In this document: in pieces, positions 1 to 11,760 of the stretch
Numbering within the stretch: position 1 is the stretch's first letter
How the letters are laid out: each line of letters starts with the position of its first letter
Assembly: GCA_021234155.1 (NCBI GenBank)
Contig: JAJEKV010000077.1
Span: 4,206,496-4,270,495, forward strand
Origin: Isoetes taiwanensis
Taxonomy: Eukaryota; Streptophyta; Lycopodiopsida; Isoetales; Isoetaceae
Direction: 5' to 3'
Length of the DNA stretch: 64,000 bases
Notes under the pieces: model-generated
What the model saw: the letters and a program-made list of their open reading frames with translations, nothing else
What the model was told of the DNA's origin: nothing
The model's database searches: none
Made by a program: the position numbers and the translations under genes

Positions 1-2500
1 TTGTTGTACTTCGTTCAATTTTGTGTTGCTCCGTGGTACATGGGGAGTCTTTGGGAGCAATGGGTGCTCGGTTGGCCTGCCCAATCTGTCTGCAAGAACA
101 AAGGCTGATGGTGGATCTACTTCCTCGTCCAGCCACATCCATCCATGCAGCCAGTGATCAAGTGCCAAGCATTGCTTATTCCTTTGTACGTAATCCACCA
201 CCGCAGTCTGCCCCCCTGGTTCTCTGTCCCTACAAGTGGGCGGCTGGAGGGGCTGACCTTGTGCTAGCCCGTGCAAATGACCAGTTAAAAATCTGCCCAA
301 CCAATGACTACCCGTATCACCGTCCACACAGGCTGTCATCGGCGTATGGCCAAACCATCTGCGGGTCCATTTGCAACACATCCTCTCGGCTAAGTGCAAT
401 TTTGGGATACCTGCCTTTGTCTTGGCATGATGAAATCTCAAACAACATGACCTTGCCCCATTATGCATCTTTAACATATGTCATCATTATAGATCGACAC
501 ACAGGGCTCTGCTGTCCACATCAAGTCGTGTGGTAAAGTTGCTCGGCATGTGGGAAGTAACTGGCCGCTTATCGAGAACGCCATCGACATTGCCTTTCCG
601 TACCTGATTACTGTGCTGTCACGCCTTGCTGAGGGGAGACCGATTGGGCCAAGGTACGTGCGGTAACTACGCAGTCCTCGTGTCTCGTTTCGGTGCACTC
701 ATTGAAGGCCAGATGGTATTTGGTATCCACAGCAAATTAGGTAACTGTGGCCGGCCGTATTCCCATGTTTCCATGAGGAAGATAGGTCCATGTCCATGGC
801 GTGAATTGAGACTGTCCCATACGCCATGGGAAGCCACGGCAATTCCGAGTTCCTGGCCGGGCCGCGATCCCTATTTAGTGGCGAACGCCGCCACTTGAGG
901 TCAGTGGTAGTGGTGGGTCCCGGGGGAGGCGGAAGATGGACTGGGAGCCCCTCGAGAGGGGACTCGAGGGGCAGATGCACTGCATCCTGTTTGGGTTGCT
1001 GAATTCCCGCATCCTTCCAGGACCGACCCTGCTTTGCCCCTCCATATGCGGGTCACGACTGGCGGCTCCGCCTTCGGGTCTCTTCAACTGTCTTTGGGGT
1101 CAAGTCCGGTCAGCGTCTGAGCGACCCCTTCAACTTCCGGCCACGGAGTTAAGCACCACTCTGGCACACTCTCAAGCATGAAGATGACCACCCAGGCGAT
1201 CAGTGGCCAGAATTCCATGACGGCTCGCCTTTACAATGGTCACAGTCTTTGGGAACATCATCAGGTCCAAGATGTCACGTATGCAGGTCGGGAGTGATGT
1301 TCTCCCGGAGCTCCTCAGTCGAAACCTCGCACTACCACATTGCGGCTCCTGCGTCTACATTCTGGAGTTCGTGAGGGGCGCACGAATGACAAGTTGAGTG
1401 GGTGAGGCATAAGTGTGGCCGGCGCGGGGTGGTGGCCAGCGTGAGTCTGATGTGTCCGCAGCAGGTGTTCGAGTTGGCATACATGGGTTGGTGGAGTTCG
1501 CGCCCGAGTTGGGCCAATGCTCTTTCTTTGTAGTTTACATTCTCAGATGCGATAAAGCTCTTGCGGGGGCGTTGTCATGCCTTGCCATTTGGCGTGCAAT
1601 GGCGAGTTGCTCATATGCCTCGGCATAAGCCCGCACCTTCTTTGAGCGCGGCCGCCCAAAATCCTGTGCTCGATCTAGATGCTAAATCCTTACTCCAGAA
1701 GAGTGCTTTCGATTACACTGGCTAGCTTAAAAGTAGCACAGACTCCTTGTCTCATAGTGGCGGCCTCCTCAACCTCACAGCGGGAGGCGGCCTGTGCTCC
1801 TAAATCTTAGTGGCCTTAACCTCCTCCTCAACCTCGGCTGGGTCAGGGGGCAGGGTTGGTATCTCTGCTCTACCCGGTTCATCACGCATCCCGACACATA
1901 GCTGCCAACGCGGTGTCTACGCCTCATATCTGCAAGCTCCACATGGTGTGCTGTCTTTTAGGTGCCAGCAAGCGGATGCTATCATACTACGCACATCGTC
2001 TGTGATCCTCAGTTACATGATTACATCGTTTTTACGGCACCGCTGCTTGCACCAACATCAGGATGTTATGTTCTCCACCCCTCTGTCGGGAGGCCTTCCA
2101 AGGCGTGCTGCTTTGTTATGGCCTCGACCCTCGCTGGATCGGCTCGAGGTTCGTGGCGGATTGCTACATATGGCAGCACTTCGGGTCATTTGGAGCCTTG
2201 GCTCGAAGACCCCTCTTCATGGAAGATGTCTCTCCCTCTGCCGGGCCTCTTCCTTGGTGGCCCCACTTCATGGTCTTCCCCGAGGGCTCGGCTTCGTGGG
2301 GTCAGCAGTCAGTTGGTGTGTTTGGGCCTTCCCGGGGATGGGTTGTTGTGGTCCGAGTGGCTCACCAGCAAGTGTGGGTGTCCCCCAGGAGTGTCTGTGG
2401 CCATGGCTTGGGGATGACTTGGGCCATGCAGTCAAGCAGGGGTTTAGGTAGGCTATGGCGGGGGGCTTATCCCGTCTGGCGGGGCTAGGCAGTTAGCGGC
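1..2500. other. GC-rich unrecognised region
   Basis: This stretch is clearly richer in G and C than the rest of the window. Several overlapping frames stay open for 130-210 codons between about 1,810 and 2,490. I recognise no domain in any of them, and three frames being open at once over the same bases argues for low stop-codon density rather than a real gene. There is a short local palindrome around 947-976 (CTCGAGAGGGGACTCGAG). It could be decayed retroelement sequence or a GC-rich repeat, and I cannot tell which. Confidence 0.4.
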
Positions 2501-3802
2501 TGTGGCCCGGCTGAAGCAGAGCCAAGAGGTAGTTGGTTGGGCTATGGCAATGTCGGGGTAGATGTTGGAGCCTAGCTCAACACGCATTAATTTAATGTCT
2601 CGACTTCCCAAATTAGGGTTGGGAGCAAAGGGAGCAAAAGGGCGAAAGGGGCAAAAAGGAAAGTGGCTAATAGACTCACGGATATCTAGTGTGTCCGAGG
2701 TGCCACAAAACCCTAGCACAATGACCGGAAAAGTGCATGAGGACCATAAAGGACTAATGTTAGTATTTAGTGTATGCTTGTATTCTTCTTTGACTAAACA
2801 ATCTAACCCATGAGAACTTTATCACGTAACATTGAAAAATCTGCTCAAATAAATAATTATTCCCTTTCTTTGAAATGGATTTGAAAGCAATACTTAATTT
2901 GAAAATGCTCGCTTGTTGCAACTTGGGCTCTGACAGGAAATTACAAGTAGAACTAGCTCTGAGAACTTGTAAAAAGAGCCAATAGCCAAGTCCATACTAT
3001 TTAAAGTCAATCACAAATAAAAAGGAATGTGTTTGATGACTTCAACTTAAACACACATAAAAGCGCAAAGATCTTTCATTCAAGGATAAAACTTATAGAA
3101 CAACTAGAAACATGTGCTAGACAATGCGAGACACTATCAAGTCCATCTTGCAGATGGGGCGATTTTCTTGATGCAAATAGATTGTTGGGAACGTGTGAAA
3201 TGGGTAGTGTGATGGAGTTTGTAGGTTGAATGATCCCCATCTATAAAAGCACACTTTTATTTGATGCAAATGCATAGTGATGATGTGGGTGGAAAGATAT
3301 GGGTAGAAAACACACTGTTATTGGCACCTTTTTTCCCTCAAGAATGCGATGGGTTTACAAATTGGATTGAGGATCTTACACATACAGTTTTTCTTTCGTT
3401 TTTAGCCCATTTGGATTTTTTACGACTTCAGCGATTAATGATGATGGTCTGATAGTTGGCTCATTCTCATTCTTGGTTCAAATTATCATACATCCGGACC
3501 TTGGGCCTAGGGTTTGTGATGGGTTTGTATTTGCTAATTTGAAAGCGATTTAAGAGTAGCAAAAATGGAAGAAAGCTTGCAAATAAAGAAAACTTGGTAA
3601 GTTTTCTTTCTTGCATGCTAATACAATCTTCTAATTTGAAATCAGATTCAATAAATATCTTTTTATTTTGTAAGCTCTTAACCTTATGAAGCTAAAGATG
3701 GATGTCTTATTTGATGCTTTTCGTGCATCTCATGTTTTTTTTCCATCGGAAAGGAAGTTTCATAGGAAATTTGGGTTTAGATAAAATCGTCCAATGGGTA
3801 AA
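2501..3802. other. AT-rich spacer, nothing recognised
   Basis: No coding similarity, RNA gene or clear repeat boundary is visible. Base composition drops abruptly from the GC-rich block before it to ordinary AT-rich sequence at about 2,700. Confidence 0.4.
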
Positions 3803-4664
3803 TTTTTTTTTTTTTTTTGAAGGACGACAATCTATTATCAAGGAAAATCAAGATACATACGGGACTGTGACATGGGACTCAAAGCAAGGAAGGCGAGGAA
3901 ATAGTCCACTAGGCAAAACCACCCATACACAGTATATAATCATACTCCTTGTGCCACCTTGAGGCGTTTAATGGCCTCATCACAATCAACATGATCTGCG
4001 ACATCGAGATGATCATCAACAGACGTCAAATTATCATGCCACTGAATAGTATGAGGTAGGATAGGCTCATGGGATGACATAACAGACTTCTTCCTCGCTG
4101 CCTTCTTCCAATTAACCTGCTGCCAAGACTCTTTAGTGCACTGAAGATTAGGACCATCAGCTATAACAATCTCAGAAGCATGAGAAGCAGAACCAACAAC
4201 ATGGAGAGTAATAGAACTATAGCTGCAGCTGATGGTGCTAAGAATGACACCATCGGAACTGTATGTAGAGCATCTTCCATAGCCGAGGAGTGCAAAGCAA
4301 CCGGCAAAGGTTGATCATGAATAGATGAAGAAATAACAACGGGAGCTTGAACCTGAGAAGAATGTTGAACAGATGCCTGAGATGCACGATTACCTCGATG
4401 AAAACTAGCAAAAGCCTCCTTATCAGGAAACAAACGGGCTAATTCTGGACCATTCAGAAGCTTAAGATCCAACTTCTTATATCAAGGCCCACTGCTCACA
4501 ACTATACTGATCGGTAAAAATGAGTCCAGCAGCATAGAAACACAAATCCTTGGACCATTCATGATGGGTGTGAGATATGAACCCCAAGTCCGTTGCAATG
4601 CAACTCCGGCATATAGATCACTAGAAAAACTCTCGGCGACATTATCTAGGTAAAACATGCTCAA
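3803..4664 (-). mobile_element. LINE relic, ORF1-like part joined to an A-tail
   Basis: On the minus strand the segment ends in an A-tail (T run at 3,803-3,818) preceded by GTCCTTC, the same wording as the tail of the plus-strand LINE at 22.4 kb. Upstream on the minus strand are two open stretches (4,664-4,482 and 4,472-4,161). They contain GPRICVSMLLDSFLPISIVV and, later, an SWQQVNWKKAARKK basic stretch. These resemble the nucleic-acid-binding ORF1 (gag-like) protein of plant L1-type LINEs, where a PR-C-V-LDL phrase precedes the zinc knuckle. The knuckle itself is not seen, and no endonuclease or reverse transcriptase follows. The copy therefore seems internally deleted, with ORF1 joined nearly straight to the tail. 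A frameshift separates the two open pieces. The family assignment is tentative. Confidence 0.4.
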
Positions 4665-5239
4665 GATGCATTCTTTTTGACACGTAGTCTTATTTAGCTA
4701 AGATGAATAGCAATAAAGTGATGTTATCCAGTTCCATCTTTATGAAGTTTTTCTTGCACTCTAGCAGTTAGATCAGAGCGGATGGAGTGGTCAACTCTGG
4801 CCATTGTCTATTGCTAGCCCAAGTCATTGCCATAGCTCGGTCTGATCTATCTGGAGACCCCTAGCCATCAGCTGACCTCCCCTTGAGTTGGAGCCCAAAT
4901 AAGAGCCTCTATTTGATATATTTCATATGTGATGTATTTGATGTATTGTGATGGAATGGATTATCGTCTTATTCTTATATTATTGCTAGTGCCTATGTTG
5001 TTATGTTTGCTTCAGCTGATGTAGGAGCCTGTAGAGAACGGGCCAAAATGACACCTCTGTATCCTTTGCTCTTTTGTCTGGCCATCCTAGATGCGGGTTA
5101 GACGAAGGATCCATGCGAAGATTATCGTTGGATGGGGAAAATCCTTCAATATATATGGCGAGCTATCGTATATAAGGCAAGGAGCATCATAATGGTAAAA
5201 TAGCAATGAGCTTGGTTGGCCAAGATCAAGCACTGGTCA
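4665..5239. other. Spacer, nothing recognised
   Basis: AT-rich single-copy-looking sequence with stops in all frames. No repeat or gene seen. Confidence 0.4.
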
Positions 5240-5430
5240 TGACCCTAGGATAAATGGCCTAGTGATAGTTTGGGATTGAAGTTCAAATCTTGAGCCTCAA
5301 AAAGTGGGAGGAATTTTCTTCCCCACTATTAGAATCATAAGATAAATTATGTTGGTTAGGAGGTTGAAATATTGAGTCAAAACCTTCTAGTAAATTTGGA
5401 GTGAAAATTGTGCATGGCCCTCAAGGTTTC
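5240..5430 (+). mobile_element. tRNA-derived SINE (family 1)
   Basis: An RNA polymerase III type A box (TGGCCTAGTGATAG, about 5,255-5,268) is followed about 20 bases later by a B-box-like GAAGTTCAAATCTTG (5,278-5,292). This pair, in this order and without a foldable full tRNA, is the usual head of a tRNA-derived SINE. The body probably continues through the G-rich segment to about 5,430. No poly(A) tail or target duplication was found, so the 3' boundary is a guess. Confidence 0.45.
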
Positions 5431-7165
5431 GCTAGAAATGGGTTGAAGGATCGTCCAAATCGGAGTTCCTGGAAATTTATTAATAACCCAAGAACTATTG
5501 GAAATTTAAATTTTAAGATCACGGTTGTGTTAAATCTTAAAATTGGTACCCAATAAGTAAGGACTAGATTCAACTGTGGAAATTAGATGTGTGTTAGTTC
5601 TGCGTGTACCAATTTTAGGATGGCACGTCGTAACTAACACTTGTCTTCTGATTCCATTGCAACATTTAGCAATTAGCAAAACACTCCTCCTAAAACCAAA
5701 AAGCAGCTGCCACTTTAACTCCAAAACACTTTCGTTTAAGTGGCCGGGATGATCCCCCGGCCTTTTTTGAATCAAGTGCGGACAAAGCTTGCCCATAAAT
5801 TCCTTAAAACTAGATCTTAAACGTTTATCTTGAATTGGCTTCAAGCGCCCTTCTTGCTTAATGGAATCGGGGAGTTGTTGCCTAAAAAAAGGGCAAGTTG
5901 AGATATCGAGGAGAAGTTAGAAGCTTTCTTTGCATGTGGAATCTGGCCCTAAGATTGACCCCATACATGTGGGTGGTCACCCTTTTACCTTAATTTTTCC
6001 TAAACCGGTTTTCCTAGCCTTCTCGATAGATCCTTTGAAGAAATTTATAAGTTTTTACGATCAATACGACATGTAAACATGAGCCCGGTGACGCCATGAG
6101 ACTTAGAATCCCGAAGCATGTTTGGCGTCTAAGCACTGTTGGGGAAGGCATTTGCTTCCTTAGAAGCGACCAAGGAGAGAGACCCAGTGGCTTGGATTAC
6201 CGTCGGCGAAATGCAATAATGCAGTGGGAGACGGGACACCTAACACTTGAGGTCCACTGCGAGAATCCGGAATCAACTCAAGAATTGTGCTCTGCGGACT
6301 TCACAAAGAAGAAGCGAGACTAAAGAATAGGAGGGAGCAATAACCCAGACGAAAGGAGTAAGGGAAGCAAAATATGGGAGAAAAGAGCGAAGGATGAGAA
6401 TTGATCGTGAAATGCACATGGAGGATCGGCTTGGAGGCACACAGTGATTTGTAATCCCAAATCTGAGGCATCCCAAGGCATAGGCAAAAAGCGGAATAAG
6501 CGGTTGGGCCACCATTTCAAGTGTGGTTCAAGTAAAAAGGATGCATGAAGATCTATATGGAGGACGAAAAAGCCCTTTAAATTGAAGCATGATATCGAAT
6601 CTGAGAAGAAAAAAAATGACATATAAAAAGTATTTTGTCTCTTGAGATGGATTCAGTACAATTCCTGGTACTGTCAACAAACTATGCCTAACTTTATTAA
6701 GGGGAGAAGACCCAAATCGAGCTTGAAGCCCCCATCTCCTCGGCTAGCATCACCTAAAAGAGTTTGTCACAGCCCTAACTCTAAGCACGATCGAGTTTTC
6801 CGGGTGATTAGGCACTTTCAGCCGTGTATGAACTTGTTCGTTTGACAGGCACCCTTTGAGAGGCTAGTTTGGAGGTAGTTCAAGAGTTTAAGATAGGTCT
6901 TAGGGTCATCCCAATGATGCTGAGATGGTGTCAAGAAGATTCTGAGGCCGAATTGACACAACTCTATAGAAGGAAATTTATGTGCAATTCATGACAAAAA
7001 ATTCACGGTTATGCCCAAGGACATGCACTTGACGAAGAGACTTACGAAGAATAAAACATTGGGACACCATTGGTTTAAATTTAGTCATAAAAATAATGTG
7101 AATAATAAGTATAACAAGTATTTGATCTATTCTGTTAACAATTTTATTAAAAAAAAGGGAGAGAG
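5431..7165. other. Spacer with unrecognised short ORFs
   Basis: Open frames of 60-104 codons occur on both strands (for example 5,844-5,530 minus and 6,096-6,323 plus). None shows a domain, a splice pattern or codon conservation that I can recognise. I treat them as chance. Confidence 0.35.
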
Positions 7166-7169
7166 AAAG

Positions 7170-7445
7170 CCTCTCATACTGCATGGAAGCCTTTTCTGAA
7201 AATCTTAGGGAGCCATTTGGCGCGGTCTGCTTGATTTCACCCCGATCTTAGAAGTTTGAAATTTTTTTGGCATAAGGTAACTTGCTAGATCGACTTCAAT
7301 AGACCATTTCATGTGGTTTGCAGTTTACTTTGCCAAAAATGATAAAGTGGAAGTGAGAAGTCACTCACACTGCGCGAATGCCCTCTCCGAAACTTTTGGA
7401 GAGCCATTTGGCGCAGTGTAAATGACTTCACTCAATTCTAAGCTA
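7170..7445 (+). repeat. Diverged direct repeat pair, ~75 bp, 192 bp apart
   Basis: Two segments (about 7,174-7,252 and 7,366-7,443) share the same skeleton: CATACTGC or CACACTGC, then GGAGAGCCATTTGGCGC or GGGAGCCATTTGGCGC, then TTCAC and a final CTAAG or CTTAG. They are diverged but collinear. Their origin is unknown, and they may be remains of a tandem or LTR-internal repeat. Confidence 0.5.
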
Positions 7446-9256
7446 GTCTTCACCAATTTTGATGAAACAAACTTCAAAACTAACTTTTTTGACCATGTTC
7501 TAGCTTGTTTTCTATGGTAAGTCATCCATTTAGATACTCTAGATCACTCAAAAGTTCGATCATCCAAAGTTTAGGGTTTTGGCACAAAACCAAGACAACC
7601 ATATCTAGTTAAGCAAGCGTTGATATTTTTTGCTTGCAATGGTCCTAGATTCTCTCTCTTAAGCGATTTCTCAAGCTGTTATCTATTCCTCATCACCATT
7701 TCATACCCAATCTCTAGTCGTGGCGCCTCCAAACTTTGTTAGATGGTACAATGGATCTGATTGCATGACAAAAGCACCTATTGAACGCCTCTTCCAAGTC
7801 TTTAACCATGTCTTTGACCTTCATGCTAATCTGTCTAGAATAACATTTTATGACAATATCATCTCTCATTATCATGATCGAGTAAGATCATGAGATGAGG
7901 CTACCAAATAGCACTGATAGGTGGCTCTCTCTTAGCATTTTGCAAGCGAGCCTTAGTTATATCAAACTCTCCAAGTATACCCTATGGATCAAGACCAATA
8001 GGTTGCCAGGCTATGTGACTTATAGATATCTAAATTATAGGTGCGTCTCAACAGCAGCCACTTTAGCAATCATCATGCACTATAAATCTATCAATAAACC
8101 AAGCTAGCCAGCCCTAGAACCTCTTGACCTTGCACACCTCAACACTAGAACGGATCAAGCTTTGATCCAAGAGCTAATATCCAGGAGTACCTAATGGAAG
8201 GCACATCAACTTGAGTCACACACAGCGAAGAGGTCATCATTGAAAATTTAAAAGAAGTATCTTTTTGCACCGACAACACACCTTTCCTACAACATCGAAG
8301 AGAAGCTCGCATTGACAAAATTCTATCGATGCTTTATGAGAATCAACAAGATGACTTGATCGACTATTTTTATAAAGAGTTTCCATGACAAGTAGCAGAG
8401 CATCTCTCATATGCTGGAGATCTTTTGTAAGATACCGAGGCATTCAACGCCATCAGGTAGCACTTTAACGACAATCAATGAAGAATTTCAAGCTACTCGA
8501 GCATGCCTTTTCAGAAACAGGAGCAGTGCACCTACAACAAGGTCATTGATTCAGCCACGACCTTTTGTCAGGAACAAAGGATGCATCGACCTAATAAGCG
8601 CCCTAACCATGATTATCTTCTAGCAGTGGAAATCAGTAGTAGCTAGGCTCAAAGGAAGGCAAGCTCAAGAGGGAGGAGTCGGCAAAGGATAAGGTCACTA
8701 AGATACAATGTATCATCACTCACCCAAAGGCAAATGGCAGTTTTCATAGGGATTATAATCCAAAGAGTGATGAAGTAATTTATATTTCAGTAGCTTTGTC
8801 TGACCTTGATAAGCGTGCAAAGATGAGAGAGAACATTGATCATGTCATTCTAATCAAAAGACCAATGCCATTGCACTTCCATGATTTTACATAGGTTCAA
8901 TTACGAGATGCCCCTTATGCAATAGCAGCCACCATGACACCAAAACTCCTAGCCCCAAGAGTAGAAAAAAAATCTTGAAAGGAGGAATGGCAAAGAACAT
9001 TCTCAAGAACTTTGGATTCGATCTGAGACTCAAAGATATTAAGGATCACTTTAAATCCAAGTGCTGATAGGTCGACATATAGAATAGCTCCTCCACTGTT
9101 TTATATATCTTTAAATATATATTAATCTATACTTTTGATATAACCCCCCTTGGGGATAAATGTTGTTAACTTATTATGTGATGAATAGAAGTAAGATTAC
9201 ATTTTGCAACCATATTTTGCCTTGATTTCTTCTATGATTGAAATGAATCAACAACA
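7446..9256. other. Decayed repetitive sequence, not assignable
   Basis: Stops interrupt every frame. The text between 8,230 and 8,960 has the look of broken coding sequence in the plus orientation, and it lies immediately before the gag-pol pseudogene. It may be the 5' part of the same or another retroelement. I could not match any domain. Confidence 0.3.
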
Positions 9257-11265
9257 ATGCCATGGCATATACAACTACAAACTCTGCATCAATTTCACGT
9301 GTTCCAGAGAACCAAGGCCAAGCTTCTAATTGGCGGCCGAGGAACTTGTTCAACAGAGAGCATCAGATGTGGAGATAACCCCTCAGATATTAACAAGCAC
9401 CTAGTAGAAATGGTAGAAGGGATACGCAAAGTCAAGTAAGTGCCGAAGGAATAATTGCAGATTTAAGACCTTCAACGAGGTTTTCCGTAAGCATTTTGTG
9501 CCACGCTCTCACATTAGCAGCCAAATACAATAGTTTTATCGTCTCGACCAGGGAAACTTGTTGATTGCCAAGTCTATAGAAGAGTTCTTAAGGTTGAGGC
9601 TGAATGTACGTAAGATTATGGAAAGAGAGGTAGTGAATGGCTACATTGAAGGGTTTAATAGAAGCATTAGGAGGCAAGTCTATGCCATAAGCCTTAGGAC
9701 TGTAGGGAAAGCAGAGTATAAGGTGCTAAGCCTAGAAGCAACACCTCAAACCCTGGCACAAAATCATGCATATTATAGCAAAGGGAAATCCATCGGTCCT
9801 TATAGCCCAAAGCAATGACCGAGAATATACGTAACTGATTGAAGGTGTCTTTTAAGGAACTTTATGTACAGATTCCTAGCAGACGCAAATTAGTAAAGCA
9901 TTTTCTGGAAAGCATCCTTAAGGAAAAGAGGGAAGAATGTAGGAAGAATTTGTGCTTCAGATGTCTTCAACCAGGTCATTGCACTCATGAGTGCCCAATT
10001 TTCATGTAAGCAGCCTCGGCCGAACTTCAAGGATGGCAATCCACCATGGAAATGGGCGACGAGGAGGAGGCCAAAGATTACATCGAAGGAGAGTGTAGAA
10101 TTTGTGTAGCCATAGAAACGAAAAATATAGAGAGTCAGTCCACTGTCATTTTGCAGAGGGTATCATAAATGATTAATCCTATTTAATAGTAAAGATACAG
10201 AAGAATCCCATAACTTCATATCTCCTAGAATGGCGATTGTGCAAAAATTAAGACTCAAGTCTAAGCCCAGACCCGTCGATGGCAAGTGGGGGAATTCGCA
10301 GCACCAAAGGAAGAAGAGTAAATTTTGACATCATCTTATGGAGCAAAGTTAATCATGGATGCCAAATTCATGGATATTTGAAAGTATGATCTCATAGTCG
10401 GCATGAAGTTTTTGAAGCCAGCTAAAGTAATGATTTGATTGTGATAAGCATGAAATTTCGATCATGGCTTCGAATGGCAAATGCTTCTTGGTCAAAGGTA
10501 AAAAAAAAAGTTGCTTTTGTAATGCAGTGCATGTCAGTATAAGTGCATTATGAAGGATGAGGTCGCTTACATTCTTAAGCTAGAAGTCATCGACCCTGCA
10601 ACAAGATTAAGAAGGAAGATGCTACTACAGAGCAATTGCCTAGGCCAATTGTCACGGTAATCAAAGAGTTCCATGATATCTTGCCAGATGAAATCCGAGA
10701 GCGAGCTCCCTATAAAGGCATAAAGTGTGTAATCACTTTTGCACCAGACACAAAGCCAATAAGCAAGGCTCCCTATAGGATGAGCAGTCCCGAGCTAGCA
10801 AAGCTCAAAAAGCAATTGACGGAGTTGTTAGAGCTTGGGTTCATCTGGCCAAGCATATCACCATTTAGGTTGTGAAAAAGAAAGATGGAAGTCTAAGTAT
10901 CTACATTGACTATTGTTAGCTGAACAAGCAGACGATAAAGGACAAGTATGCTTTAGCCAGGGCAGATGACTTAATGAACCAGCTCTAGGGAGCAAAATTC
11001 TTCTTTAAGATTGATCTGAGATCTGAATATCATCAAATAAAGATCAAGGAGGAAGACATCCATAAGACTGCTTTTAAAATGTAGTATAGGCACTATGAAT
11101 TTATACTGATGCCTTTTGGTCTATCAAATGGCCCTGCAACATTTATGTGTCTTATGAATGACGTCTTCAGAGACTTTTTGGACGATTTTGTCATCATCTT
11201 TTTTTTATGGCATCCTAATCTATAGTAAGTCCATTAAGGAACATGTGTTTGTGAAGTAGGTTTTC
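9257..11265 (+). pseudogene. Ty3/gypsy gag-pol pseudogene (gag, zinc knuckle, reverse transcriptase)
   Basis: Degenerate retrotransposon polyprotein read in pieces. A gag core lies at about 9,440-9,800 (HFVPRSHIS, then QGNLLIAKSIEEFLRL). A CCHC zinc knuckle follows at about 9,953-9,995 with the spacing C-X2-C-X4-H-X4-C. The protease area is unreadable. From 10,636 the start of reverse transcriptase is clear: KPISKAPYRMSSPELAKLKK and a GFIWPSISPF phrase. The RT core then follows across several stops: [16 protein letters not shown], a [15 protein letters not shown] motif, LDDFVIIF, and a shifted ILIYSKS. The usual catalytic YxDD/FxDD aspartates are lost in a frameshifted T-rich stretch near 11,185-11,215. 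It has many in-frame stops and at least four frameshifts. The copy breaks off at about 11,265 where minus-strand retroelement sequence begins. It cannot encode a working protein. Confidence 0.85.
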
Positions 11266-11760
11266 ATGAATCTTCCATGGCCAGTAATTGGGCTATTATG
11301 TGTATCATGAAAAATTAACTTTTCTATCTCTGATGATTCTTGTCCATAATTTATTCTTGTAGTATGGGAGGTTACCTTCCTTTTTAAAATGCTTGAACGC
11401 TTTCCTTTCTTTATCCGTTCCTTCTTCCTTGCAGAGAGCAAGTCCATACGTCCTTGAAATCAATGCTTGAAGGTAGGCTTCTTCGATCTTTTTACCAAAT
11501 TCACTAGCCAAGGTCGAAATGGCATCATAATGCACTGTCCTTTCTAAGGATCGGCAAGAAAGTGCGTTTACAACTGTATTAACTTTCCTGGCTTATAAAT
11601 TATCTTGAAGTCATACTCTTCAAGAAACTCCATCCAACATCTTTGCCTCAAGTTGAGAAGTAGTTGCGTTTTGATGTATTGAAGGCTTTGCTGGTCCAGT
11701 ATTGTTGAAGGTGTTCCTGGCAAAACCTTCAACCTTTGTGGTTTAGAACCTCCAAGTTGC
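11266..11760 (-). pseudogene. Ty3/gypsy RNase H C-terminus to integrase N-terminus fragment
   Basis: Read on the minus strand from 11,760 downwards, the translation gives the end of a gypsy RNase H domain: QSLQYIKTQ, LNLRQRCWMEFLEEYDFKII, YKPGK, then a broken VVNALSCRS in place of the usual VADALSR. It passes into the linker and then the zinc-binding head of integrase with HDTHNSPITGHGRFMKTY, matching the H-x-x-x-x-GH-x-G-x-x-KTY pattern. It has several frameshifts. It meets the plus-strand RT relic head-on at about 11,265. The fragment must therefore come from a separate insertion or from a rearrangement. Confidence 0.75.

Noticed and set aside
1-2500. Long open frames of 171, 213, 151 and 141 codons as genes
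   Set aside because: They overlap each other in different frames in GC-rich DNA, have no recognisable domain, and show no splice or start context that favours one of them.
11220-11447. A 75-codon minus-strand gene
   Set aside because: Its middle is a decayed gypsy integrase head and its last codons run over the plus-strand RT relic, so the frame spans two different pseudogenes.
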